Positions 7,378 to 14,186 of a stretch of DNA of 34,365 nucleotides are shown here, piece by piece. A program made the position numbers and the translations under genes. The DNA comes from Sedimenticola sp. (lineage in GTDB: Bacteria; Pseudomonadota; Gammaproteobacteria; Chromatiales; Chromatiaceae): NCBI GenBank assembly GCA_026994195.1, contig JALWRH010000122.1:1-34365 (forward strand), read 5' to 3'. Each line of letters starts with the position of its first letter. Position 1 is the stretch's first letter. A model generated the notes under the pieces. The model had not been told where the DNA came from. It was given only the letters and a program-made list of their open reading frames with translations, and made no database searches.

Positions 7378-10158
7378 TCAGTTGCCGCAGCTTTCCGGCA
7401 AGACACAACTGGCCACGATGGCCCCCTTGCGGTCGGCAATGGCGAAATAACCCATGTCCGTGGCACGGACGATGACATAACCGGCCAGGCCGTCATGGGC
7501 AGGCTTCACCGCCAGGATGTCACTGGCGCCCAGGTTGTCCCAGCTGGCGCCGTCCACGGAAGCCAGCAGCTGCAGTTTGCCTGGCGCATTCATACCCCCG
7601 CGGTAGGGCAAAACGACCAGCATGTCCACGTCCAGCAGATTGCTGATCACATCACCTTCGGCGTTGATGACTTCCAAGGCCACCAGGTCTGATGCCAGCC
7701 GGCTGCCTTTGTCCGCGGCACCTTCCGCCGCCTTGGTGACCGCGGCATCCTCCACCAGAGCAGCGCGGAAGCTGGTATAGGGCATGATCATGTCCAGCAC
7801 GAAATCAGATGGCGTGAGGATGCTGACACCCCGGATGGGTGCCACACCATAGTTGGGCCGGAAGATGTAACTGTCTTCGCCACCCAGCTCTTTCATCACC
7901 AGCTTGCGATGCCTTTCATCCCAGATACCGGCAGTATTCATGGCCTTGATGGCGGTCACCCGGCGGGCCTGGCCGCGCTGGGACGGCGTGATCTCGTTGT
8001 TCAAACGGGTCATGGATGGGTTCACCAGGGTGTAGTAGAGGATGTCCTCCACCGTCTCCGTCACCTTGCCTTCCTCGTCCATCTTCATGTAGGGCAGGTC
8101 CAGAACCACCAGGCCGTCTTCCACCATCTTTGGATCAGGCAGGGTGGTGACTTCCTTGACATTGCCGGAGCCGAGGATGCTGTCCGGTGCCACCAGGGAA
8201 CTGATCACCCCGTTCTGCTTGCGCCTGTGGCAGCTCTCGCACTCCAGGGCCTCGGTGGAAGGCCGGGTGTTGTGGGACATGAGGTAGTGATTGATCTCCG
8301 TCCAGACCAGGGCCACATCGGGATTGCTCACACCCTTTTTCGCCAGCAGCTTGTCGTAGACATTTTTCAGGGCGGCAAAACCTTCATAAGTGTCCGGATC
8401 GCTGTAACGCAGGCTGCCATGGGAATAACGGGCCGACACTTCCAGCACCACTTCGCCCGTATCCGGATCCCTGACCTGACCCACTTTACTGCCGTCTTCC
8501 TTCACCACGTATTCAAACACGCTGTTGCGCTCGGTCTTGGTGAGCACGCGGCCGCTGTTCTTGTCCTTCCAGAAATAGCGGGCGCGCGGGTTGTAGGGAC
8601 TCATGCGCAGCTTGCCGTCTTCCTCGCGGCGGTACTGGTAGAGAATCTGCAAGTCGCGTCCCCGATTCTTCTTGTTGGTGATGTGGCAGGTCTGGCAGGA
8701 CACTTCATCCAGGTGGGTCTGGGTGATGCTCTCCAGTTCATCCTTCGCATAGCCGCGCAGGTCACCGCCGGACTTCCACAGGGCCAGGTGGGCGTCCTTC
8801 ATGTTCTTGTGTCCTGAAGGCGATACGGGCGCCGGCCCCGTGTCATGGCAGTAGATGCAGGACTTGGCCTTGGGTTGGTAATCCCTGTGGTCCGCCAGGT
8901 TCATGTCGGAATTGCCTTTGAGGAAGTTGTGGTCCGCGTCCAGATCCACGTTCTTCCAGGGCTCGCGATAGTAGTTGCGCGCGTGACAGGCGTTGCAGGT
9001 GTTGATTTCCCGGGACTCGCCATTGGCCTCGGTGAACACCTTGCCGTAGTGCACATCATCCTTGTAGTCATCAACCAGCATGCCTTCTTCGTCGTAAACG
9101 GCCTCGGCATCTTCACCAAAGCCATAGAATCCCCGGCGGGAATTGCTGGTGCGGTGGCACTGCATGCAGTTGTCATTGGGCGGGAAACCCATCATGGGTA
9201 TGGATACCTTGCCGTTCTCGTCGAAGGCGGCCCGGTTCCAGGTGAGCTTGGGATTACCGTTATTGTCCAGGTCCAGCTCGTAATCCACATCCGTGCCACG
9301 ATGACCTTCTTCCACAGTAATGTTTTTCTTGGCCACCGTGACCAGGTTCACGTCCTTGTTCACGCCATCGGGATGCCTGATGTTCAGGTATTCCATCATC
9401 GCCGTGGCGTTGTAGCGGAAGAAACCATTGTCGATGAATTTGTAACGGCGCAGGGTTCGCCACAGGTCGTAGCCGTCCGGGCCATCCTCCACGTTCAGGC
9501 GCTCGTCGAATACCTGCAGCCGCCCCTGATCGATATGGCACATGAGGCAGTCGTTCTCCACCACGCCGCTTTTCTTCCAGTCCCATTGGGACACCACGCT
9601 GGCATCAGCCGGCTGGTTGTTGGAATCCGTGCCACGGTTGTAATAATCACCATCGAACGGCTTGACAGTATCCGGATCGACTTCATCATAACGGCGGCCC
9701 TGCCGGTCCTTTTCCATCCAGCCGCCGCCGCTGTGACATCCCTCGCAGCGCTGTATCCATCCCGCCGCGCCCTTGTCCGCAAAATCATCCGCCGAAGCAT
9801 TGTCCTTTTTCGCCAGCTGGTCCGGGTTGTTGCTGCCCATGCAGCTGTAGCCGCCAAAATAACCGGGGCCGACGAGCTGTGGCAGGCCGATTCTCTTGCC
9901 GAAATCGTCATCTGTTTCATCCCTGCCCTGCTCGATGTGGAAGGAATGAGTGATGGACTCGTAGTCGTGACACTGACCGCAAGTAGTGCGGGGGCTGTAG
10001 GGCTTCCCGCTCTTGAGTACATTGGCGCCTGATTCATCCAGCAGCGGAATGGCCGGATGCAGTTTTTCTTCGTCCACCGGTTGCGCGCCAGCAACTGAAG
10101 CTGCAACCACAGTCGTTGCCAGCAGTGAACCCACGGTTACCCGCCAAAACTTATTCAT
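7378..10158 (-). CDS. Large secreted octahaem c-type cytochrome, first gene of the operon
   Basis: 926 residues with a signal peptide (MNKFWRVTVGSLLATTVVAASVAGA). Eight CXXCH motifs: C60 (CGQCH), C138 (CEGCH), C204 (CLMCH), C331 (CMQCH), C388 (CNACH), C434 (CIYCH), C488 (CQTCH) and C640 (CESCH). Haems are far apart and separated by large acidic, non-haem segments. After C640, about 280 residues have no haem and end in a beta-rich domain (residues 820-920) finishing with Cys at 917 and 923, perhaps a disulfide. This layout suits a catalytic or cell-surface cytochrome more than a simple carrier. It is much longer than hydroxylamine oxidoreductase-like or octahaem tetrathionate reductase proteins, and I see no diagnostic active-site motif, so the substrate is open. 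A good ribosome site (AGGGGG, 8 bases before ATG 10158) and a sigma-54 promoter precede it. Confidence 0.88.
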   Translation of the reverse strand: MNKFWRVTVGSLLATTVVAASVAGAQPVDEEKLHPAIPLLDESGANVLKSGKPYSPRTTCGQCHDYESITHSFHIEQGRDETDDDFGKRIGLPQLVGPGYFGGYSCMGSNNPDQLAKKDNASADDFADKGAAGWIQRCEGCHSGGGWMEKDRQGRRYDEVDPDTVKPFDGDYYNRGTDSNNQPADASVVSQWDWKKSGVVENDCLMCHIDQGRLQVFDERLNVEDGPDGYDLWRTLRRYKFIDNGFFRYNATAMMEYLNIRHPDGVNKDVNLVTVAKKNITVEEGHRGTDVDYELDLDNNGNPKLTWNRAAFDENGKVSIPMMGFPPNDNCMQCHRTSNSRRGFYGFGEDAEAVYDEEGMLVDDYKDDVHYGKVFTEANGESREINTCNACHARNYYREPWKNVDLDADHNFLKGNSDMNLADHRDYQPKAKSCIYCHDTGPAPVSPSGHKNMKDAHLALWKSGGDLRGYAKDELESITQTHLDEVSCQTCHITNKKNRGRDLQILYQYRREEDGKLRMSPYNPRARYFWKDKNSGRVLTKTERNSVFEYVVKEDGSKVGQVRDPDTGEVVLEVSARYSHGSLRYSDPDTYEGFAALKNVYDKLLAKKGVSNPDVALVWTEINHYLMSHNTRPSTEALECESCHRRKQNGVISSLVAPDSILGSGNVKEVTTLPDPKMVEDGLVVLDLPYMKMDEEGKVTETVEDILYYTLVNPSMTRLNNEITPSQRGQARRVTAIKAMNTAGIWDERHRKLVMKELGGEDSYIFRPNYGVAPIRGVSILTPSDFVLDMIMPYTSFRAALVEDAAVTKAAEGAADKGSRLASDLVALEVINAEGDVISNLLDVDMLVVLPYRGGMNAPGKLQLLASVDGASWDNLGASDILAVKPAHDGLAGYVIVRATDMGYFAIADRKGAIVASCVLPESCGN

Positions 10159-10235
10159 TGTTGTTACCCCCTGGTAAAAAGCGTATTCAGAGCGGACTGA
10201 GCCTATAGTGCGTGCAGTACCATTCCGCTACAAAA

Positions 10236-10250
10236 GCAACATCCATGCCA
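10236..10250 (-). promoter_or_regulatory. Sigma-54 (RpoN) promoter for the multihaem operon
   Basis: On the minus strand the bases read TGGCATG-GATG-TTGC, followed by T. The known consensus is TGGCACG-N4-TTGCW; only one consensus position differs, and the invariant GG and GC lie exactly 12 bases apart. Initiation would fall about 12 bases further on (near 10224), leaving a 65-base leader before ATG 10158. A sigma-70-like TATAGG also occurs around 10203-10208 without a clear -35. The promoter implies control by an activator ATPase that is not encoded in the window. Confidence 0.6.
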
Positions 10251-10266
10251 AACATGAGTATTTCGT

Positions 10267-10288
10267 AATATCAGCAAGTTAAGATATT
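10267..10288. repeat. Inverted repeat AATATC / GATATT upstream of the sigma-54 promoter
   Basis: AATATC at 10267-10272 and GATATT at 10283-10288 form a dyad with a 10-base centre, about 50 bases upstream of the predicted sigma-54 start. It is AT-rich and could be a binding site for a regulator, or chance. No known operator recognised. Confidence 0.3.
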
Positions 10289-10328
10289 CGTGTCTCAGAA
10301 AACCAGGTATTTAGTGGCATTTGGCACA

Positions 10329-10367
10329 TGAGGCCGTTGGTTATGACACACCCACTTACAGGCCTCA
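10329..10367. repeat. Perfect 7-bp inverted repeat TGAGGCC / GGCCTCA in the divergent promoter region
   Basis: TGAGGCC (10329-10335) and GGCCTCA (10361-10367) are exact complements 25 bases apart. The centre is about 125 bases upstream of the predicted sigma-54 transcription start, a usual place for an enhancer-binding activator, and about 100 bases upstream of the cytochrome b promoter on the other strand. Which gene it serves is unknown. The rest of the 382-base region holds the promoter elements listed separately. Confidence 0.4.
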
Positions 10368-10445
10368 AACATAATCCTCTCCACAACCATGTAGTCGTTA
10401 CCGATGGTTCAACCTGGGTAAGTAATTGCTTTACATGGCGCTAAT

Positions 10446-10500
10446 TTTCAGTCTGGTTTCAGTTTCGGTTAAGGATGGTTTCATGTTGTTCTTGTAGGCT
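10446..10500 (+). promoter_or_regulatory. Promoter with response-regulator direct repeats, SHP/cytochrome b operon
   Basis: TTTCAG (10446-10451), spacer TCTGG, TTTCAG (10457-10462) repeat with an 11-base period. Continuing in the same register, GTTAAG (10468-10473) and TTTCAT (10479-10484) follow. Ten bases after the last half-site comes a -10-like TAGGCT (10495-10500). The 6-N5-6 layout is that of OmpR-family activators such as PhoP and PmrA. The same motif occurs at 12332, 16473 (minus) and 16537. A strong ribosome site GGAGG then precedes ATG 10541. Confidence 0.7.
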
Positions 10501-10540
10501 TTTGTTCAAGAGCCGATTACTACCAATAACGGAGGCAAGA

Positions 10541-11170
10541 ATGGCTATAGAAATCGAAAATGAGGAAGTCAGAGTCTGGGATCCGTTGATCAGGCTGTTT
10601 CACTGGACCCTGGTGGCGGTTTTTGCCGTGGCCTACCTGAGCGGTGATGAGCTCGACCAGCTGCATGTCTGGGCCGGCTACCTTATCACTGGCCTGCTGG
10701 TGTTCCGGCTGATCTGGGGATTCGTGGGGAGCAAGCATGCCCGGTTCTCGGATTTTCTCTACTCCCCTCGCCAGGTGATCGGCTACACCCGGTCGCTGTT
10801 TGCCCGAACGCCCAGGCGTTACCTGGGGCACAATCCTGCAGGCGGGGTGATGGTGTTCCTTCTGCTGTTCAGCCTTTCCTTCACCGTGGGCAGTGGCCTG
10901 GTGCTGGATTCTGGCGCTGGCGCCTCATCAATGACTGAAATCGGTCAGGTAGTGCTGCGAACAAAGGCCTGGGCGGATGATGACGATGATGATGAACATG
11001 AGGGCAGGGAGAATGAGATGCTGGAGGAAGTGCATGAATTCTTCGCCAATCTGACCCTGCTGCTGGTGTTCCTGCATATTGCCGGTGTAGTGGTCAGCAG
11101 CCGTCTGCACCACGAAAACCTGGTGCGGGCCATGATCACCGGCAGGAAGCCGCGGGAGCCTGAGGGCTGA
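10541..11170 (+). CDS. Cytochrome b561-type membrane protein of an SHP locus
   Basis: 209 residues from ATG 10541, preceded by GGAGG at a spacing of 5; an upstream ATG-like start at 10475 would overlap the promoter. Four hydrophobic helices carry candidate haem b ligands: H21 (LFHW), H42 (QLHVWAG), H165 (EEVHEFF) and H179 (VFLHIAG). The 'LGHNPAGG' loop (96-102) is typical of the cytochrome b561/Ni-Fe hydrogenase cytochrome b family. Between helices 3 and 4 is an acidic loop with six Asp in a row (residues 146-151) that may bind Ca2+ or dock a basic cytochrome. In known SHP loci the cytochrome b passes quinol electrons to the dihaem DHC and on to SHP. Followed after 17 bases by the cytochrome b-DHC fusion. 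Confidence 0.85.
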   Translation: MAIEIENEEVRVWDPLIRLFHWTLVAVFAVAYLSGDELDQLHVWAGYLITGLLVFRLIWGFVGSKHARFSDFLYSPRQVIGYTRSLFARTPRRYLGHNPAGGVMVFLLLFSLSFTVGSGLVLDSGAGASSMTEIGQVVLRTKAWADDDDDDEHEGRENEMLEEVHEFFANLTLLLVFLHIAGVVVSSRLHHENLVRAMITGRKPREPEG

Positions 11171-11187
11171 GTGGGCAGGATGCAGCC

Positions 11188-12330
11188 ATGGTCAGCAGCA
11201 AGCTTCGTGTCTGGGATCTGCCCACCAAGGTATTTCACTGGGGACTGGTATTGAGCTTTGTTGCCGCCTGGCTGTTGCGCGGCGACCGGTATCTGCATCT
11301 CCATGTGCTGGCGGGTTATCTGTTCTTCTTCCTGCTGCTGTTCCGTTTGTACTGGGGGCTGGCGGGTTCTTTCCATGCCAGGTTCAGCAGTTTCATCCGC
11401 CCGCTGCCCGAAGTATGGGAATACCTGAAGAAAGCCACCGGCAGAAAGGCGCCACGCCATCTGGGACACAATCCAGCCGGGGGCTGGGCGGTCCTGCTGT
11501 TGATGTCATTGGGGCTGATGATCTCCATCACCGGTCTGCTTACCCTGGGCGTGGAAGAAGGCCATGGCCCCTTGGCGGGAATCCTTGGACGGGAATGGGC
11601 TGCCCTGTTCCATGCGTCACATCAAGCGCTCGCCTGGGCCATGCTGTCAATGGTTGGCCTACATCTGGTCGCGGTGTTCAGGGAAAGTGTGCTGCACCGG
11701 GAAAACCTGCCCCTGGCCATGCTCACCGGGTACAAGAGAACGGATACCAAGGCAAGAGCAGAGAATGTTCAGCCTCATGCGGCTGTTGCCTTGGCCCTGC
11801 TGGGGGTTATGCTGGGATTCTCCCTGTGGTGGGGAAGAGGGTATCTCCTTCATTCAGGCAATGAGCCATACCTGCCGTTTTCAGGTCCGATGCTCTCCCG
11901 CAATGCGCTCTGGGAGGAAGAATGCGGCGCCTGCCACCTTGCCTACCATCCTTCATTGCTGCCACGCCGGTCTTGGAACAGGCTGCTGACGCAGCAAGAG
12001 AACCATTTTTCCGAGGACCTTTATCTGGACGCGGGCACGATTTCACGGCTGCGGGCCTATGCTGTGACAGGTGAAGCCGGAAACACCGTTACAGAGGCAT
12101 CGTGGAAGATACACAACAGCATCCCTGCGGCGAAGACACCTGTTCGCATCACCGAAACCGGCTACTGGAAAAACAAGCATAAGGATATTCCGGAAAAGCT
12201 GTGGACGCGATCCGACATCGGCGGCCGGCACAACTGTACTGCCTGTCACCTGGACGCCCGGCAGGGATGGTTTGAAGACGGTGCCATGCGCATTCCCTTC
12301 AATGAGAAAAACATGACACGAATAATGTGA
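11188..12330 (+). CDS. Cytochrome b561 fused to a dihaem cytochrome c (DHC) domain
   Basis: 380 residues. Residues 1-185 repeat the b561 layout of the preceding gene: H17 (VFHW), H37/H39 (LHLHVLAG), 'HLGHNPAGG' (91-99), H142/H145 (LFHASHQ) and H159 (GLHLVA). A further helix at 198-217 leads to a periplasmic domain (225-376) with two haem c motifs, CGACH at C246 and CTACH at C350. This domain follows the DHC family pattern closely: 'ECGACHLAYHPSLLPRRSW' matches 'ECGSCHMAYQPGLLPTHSW' of the DHC protein encoded at 12844, and both have 'HNCTACH/SNCDACH' near the end. It is thus a natural fusion of two neighbours that are usually separate. AGGA with spacing 7 precedes ATG 11188. Probable role: quinol-to-cytochrome c electron transfer toward SHP. 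Confidence 0.87.
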   Translation: MVSSKLRVWDLPTKVFHWGLVLSFVAAWLLRGDRYLHLHVLAGYLFFFLLLFRLYWGLAGSFHARFSSFIRPLPEVWEYLKKATGRKAPRHLGHNPAGGWAVLLLMSLGLMISITGLLTLGVEEGHGPLAGILGREWAALFHASHQALAWAMLSMVGLHLVAVFRESVLHRENLPLAMLTGYKRTDTKARAENVQPHAAVALALLGVMLGFSLWWGRGYLLHSGNEPYLPFSGPMLSRNALWEEECGACHLAYHPSLLPRRSWNRLLTQQENHFSEDLYLDAGTISRLRAYAVTGEAGNTVTEASWKIHNSIPAAKTPVRITETGYWKNKHKDIPEKLWTRSDIGGRHNCTACHLDARQGWFEDGAMRIPFNEKNMTRIM

Positions 12331-12331
12331 T

Positions 12332-12364
12332 ATTCAGCGATGTTTCATGTTCATGTCATAACAT
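12332..12364 (+). promoter_or_regulatory. Internal promoter with degenerate response-regulator repeat, before shp
   Basis: ATTCAG (12332-12337), spacer CGATG, TTTCAT (12343-12348), then exactly 10 bases and a -10-like TAACAT (12359-12364). It shares half-site spacing and distance to the -10 with the promoters at 10446, 16473 and 16537, though the spacer fits the consensus less well. It begins right after the stop of the fusion gene. It could raise SHP and DHC expression relative to the cytochrome b genes. Confidence 0.5.
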
Positions 12365-12393
12365 TAAACATACCAACAGATGTGAGGTAGGAA

Positions 12394-12816
12394 ATGGCGA
12401 TTAAAGTAAATAGGAGAATGATGTCTGCGATTTTTCTTGTTGGCATATCGTGTGGGCTTGTTGTAACAGCACAGGTATCTGCCGTTCAGGAACTGCTTGC
12501 GGAATACGGGAGGGAAGGAGCCGGAAAATACAATGCGGTGAATGGTGAGAAGCTCTGGAAGCGCGTTCAGGTGGATGCCAAGACAGGGCAGAAGCGCTCC
12601 TGCGTCACCTGTCATACGAATGATCTCCGCAAGCCAGGAAAACATGCCCGTACGGGAAAGTTGATAAAACCCATGGCACCATCAGTCAATGCGGACCGCC
12701 TGACCGACAAGAAGAAGATCGAAAAGTGGTTTCATAGAAACTGCAAATGGACGTTGGGTAGAATCTGCACCCCGCAGGAAAAGGCCGATATCCTGGCTTA
12801 TCTTGCAAATCAATGA
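12394..12816 (+). CDS. shp: SHP-type oxygen-binding cytochrome c (DUF1924)
   Basis: 140 residues with a signal peptide (1-30, TAQVSA). The mature protein of about 110 residues fits SHP, the sphaeroides haem protein. One haem c motif CVTCH (C70-H74) is followed by 'KLIKPMAPSVNADRLTD' and 'IEKWFHRNC', and C117/C125 flank 'KWTLGRI', matching the disulfide loop known in SHP. N116 is in the place expected for the unusual Asn sixth ligand that leaves on reduction and lets the haem bind O2 and other small molecules. The physiological reaction of SHP is still unclear; oxygen or peroxide chemistry has been proposed. GAGG lies 7 bases before the ATG. Electron donor is probably the DHC encoded next. Confidence 0.88.
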   Translation: MAIKVNRRMMSAIFLVGISCGLVVTAQVSAVQELLAEYGREGAGKYNAVNGEKLWKRVQVDAKTGQKRSCVTCHTNDLRKPGKHARTGKLIKPMAPSVNADRLTDKKKIEKWFHRNCKWTLGRICTPQEKADILAYLANQ

Positions 12817-12843
12817 AGTTATGTTACACCCGGAGGTATTGAA

Positions 12844-13401
12844 ATGAAAAGACTCAATGTATATATGCTGGCCATATCCATGATTACAACAGGGCTGAGT
12901 GGCATGAGCCTGGCCGATGATGATGACGGGCGGTACATGCGCCCTTGGGGCGTCAACGCGCGACCGGGTGTGGCGCCGGTGGATAATCCTCTCTATCTCA
13001 ATGAGTGTGGATCCTGCCACATGGCCTATCAGCCGGGATTGCTTCCCACCCATTCCTGGGAGCGGTTGATGGCTGGACTGGAAGATCACTTTGGCGAGAA
13101 CGCAGAACTCCCCCGGGAAGAACGGGATGCCATACTCGGCTATCTCCTTAATAATGCTGCGGGGCGCAATAACTATCGGGTGAGCAACAAGCTGGTTCGC
13201 GGCCTGAGAGGAACACCTCTGAGAATCAGTGAACTTCCGTATTTCGTGCATGAACATCGGGAGATACCCGCACGCCTGGTAAGAGGCAATCCGAAGGTCG
13301 GTTCCTTCAGCAACTGCGATGCCTGTCATACCGGCGCCAACAGGGGCTCCTACAATGAACACCAGGTCAATATTCCCGGTTACGGACGTTACGATGATTG
13401 A
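12844..13401 (+). CDS. Dihaem cytochrome c (DHC), partner of SHP
   Basis: 185 residues with a signal peptide (1-24, MSLA) and an acidic mature start (DDDDG). Two haem c motifs, CGSCH (C55-H59) and CDACH (C158-H162), enclose a helical region with 'MAYQPGLLPTHSWERLMAGLEDHFGE', which is the DHC family signature. 'LPYFVHEHREIPARLVRGNPKVGSFSNC' has His residues for axial ligation. Known DHC proteins have two bis-His haems and reduce SHP. A strong GGAGG with spacing 7 precedes ATG 12844, 27 bases after shp. The domain is duplicated in the fusion at 11188-12330, so the locus has two DHC modules. Confidence 0.88.
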   Translation: MKRLNVYMLAISMITTGLSGMSLADDDDGRYMRPWGVNARPGVAPVDNPLYLNECGSCHMAYQPGLLPTHSWERLMAGLEDHFGENAELPREERDAILGYLLNNAAGRNNYRVSNKLVRGLRGTPLRISELPYFVHEHREIPARLVRGNPKVGSFSNCDACHTGANRGSYNEHQVNIPGYGRYDD

Positions 13402-13425
13402 TGTCGGTTGGGTCAGGAATCGATT

Positions 13426-13725
13426 ATGACTATGAAATATAATGGCGCAACAACCATATTGCTCCCGTTTTTCCTGCTGTTATCCGGTGGCTTTGCACTG
13501 GCTGATGAAGGTGGCGTCTACAGTGCTTATGACAGTAATGCCGACGGTTACCTGGATCGGGAGGAGTTCAAGGTCTTCCTGAAGAAACACCGGGTAAGGG
13601 AGCCTTATCAGCATCTCTGGGTATTCGAGAAGGTGGATAAGAACAGTGATCAGCGCATTTCCAACCAGGAACTCGTGCATACGCTGCAGGAGGAAATGAA
13701 GCTGCGCAGCCGGAAAAGGCAATGA
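13426..13725 (+). CDS. Small exported EF-hand calcium-binding protein
   Basis: 99 residues from ATG 13426 (AGGA with spacing 7 upstream). A signal peptide (residues 1-25, LLLSGGFALA) leads to two EF-hands: 'DSNADGYLDREEF' and 'DKNSDQRISNQEL', each with Asp/Asn at loop positions 1, 3 and 5, and Glu at 12. The link between them is short, as in calmodulin-like pairs. C-terminus is helical and basic (KLRSRKRQ). It lies 24 bases after DHC and overlaps the next short gene by four bases, so it belongs to the SHP operon. Role unknown; calcium sensing or stabilising of a periplasmic complex is possible. The acidic loops in the cytochrome b and DHC proteins fit a calcium link, but this is speculation. 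Confidence 0.8.
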   Translation: MTMKYNGATTILLPFFLLLSGGFALADEGGVYSAYDSNADGYLDREEFKVFLKKHRVREPYQHLWVFEKVDKNSDQRISNQELVHTLQEEMKLRSRKRQ

Positions 13726-13832
13726 TAGTACCATCTACGGGAACCCGGGGACTTGTTCTTTTTCTGTTGCTGGGTGCTGCCGGGCTGGTGTTCACGGGCT
13801 GGTGGCTGTGGAAGGAAACAGAGGGTATCTAG
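13722..13832 (+). CDS. 36-residue single-helix membrane peptide (possibly the head of a broken gene)
   Basis: ATG 13722 overlaps the EF-hand stop (13722-13725). The peptide has one hydrophobic helix (residues 10-30, ending in GWWLW) flanked by a basic start and KETEGI, then TAG at 13830-13832. The frame stays open after the TAG for another 118 codons with PepSY-like content (see next entry). So this is either a true small membrane protein or the N-terminal anchor of a PepSY protein cut by a nonsense mutation. Confidence 0.5.
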   Translation: MIVPSTGTRGLVLFLLLGAAGLVFTGWWLWKETEGI

Positions 13833-14186
13833 AACACCCGGAAGCACCGGTCCGCCATCAAAAGCGCGATTCTCCAGGAGTTGCGCGAAAAAGATAATAG
13901 CCCGATCCTGGGAACCAGCCTGGACAGTCATTGCGGCAAGGCTGTTCTGTCCGTGGCGGTGGGCGGCCAGGGAGAAGTCATCCGCCATTACCGGTATGAC
14001 ATTGATACGGGGCAGCCGGTATCCGGTGAATGGTGGGATAGTCTGTCCCTAGAAAATTTGGACTACTACACTTCAGGCAAGCGGCAGCAGCAGCACCGTG
14101 CGCAAACCACCCAGCCGGGCCGAGTCTTCCAGGCGCAATTCCCCGCCGTACTGCCGCACGATATCATTGACAATGGCCAGCCCTAG
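13833..14186 (+). pseudogene. In-frame continuation after a TAG stop: PepSY-like remnant
   Basis: The reading frame of the 36-residue peptide continues past TAG 13830-13832 and stays open to 14186. It includes 'KSAILQELREKD', 'KAVLSVAVGGQGEVIRHY' and 'DIDTGQPVSGEWW', a strand-turn pattern similar to the PepSY domain ('[26 protein letters not shown]') of the protein at 16029-16373. The first possible start after the stop is TTG 13881. The last 114 bases lie antisense over the end of the histidine kinase gene, which is unlikely for a real end. A +1 frame would stop at TAG 14050-14052. I read it as a decayed or mis-sequenced anchored PepSY gene. Confidence 0.4.

Noticed and set aside
7094-7408. 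N-terminal extension of the beta-barrel gene
   Set aside because: It covers the small Cys-rich gene in another frame; the signal peptide begins at 7093.
8845-10032. 395-codon plus-strand frame over the octahaem cytochrome
   Set aside because: Val/His/Ile-rich shadow of the acidic cytochrome codons; the CXXCH motifs on the other strand define the gene.
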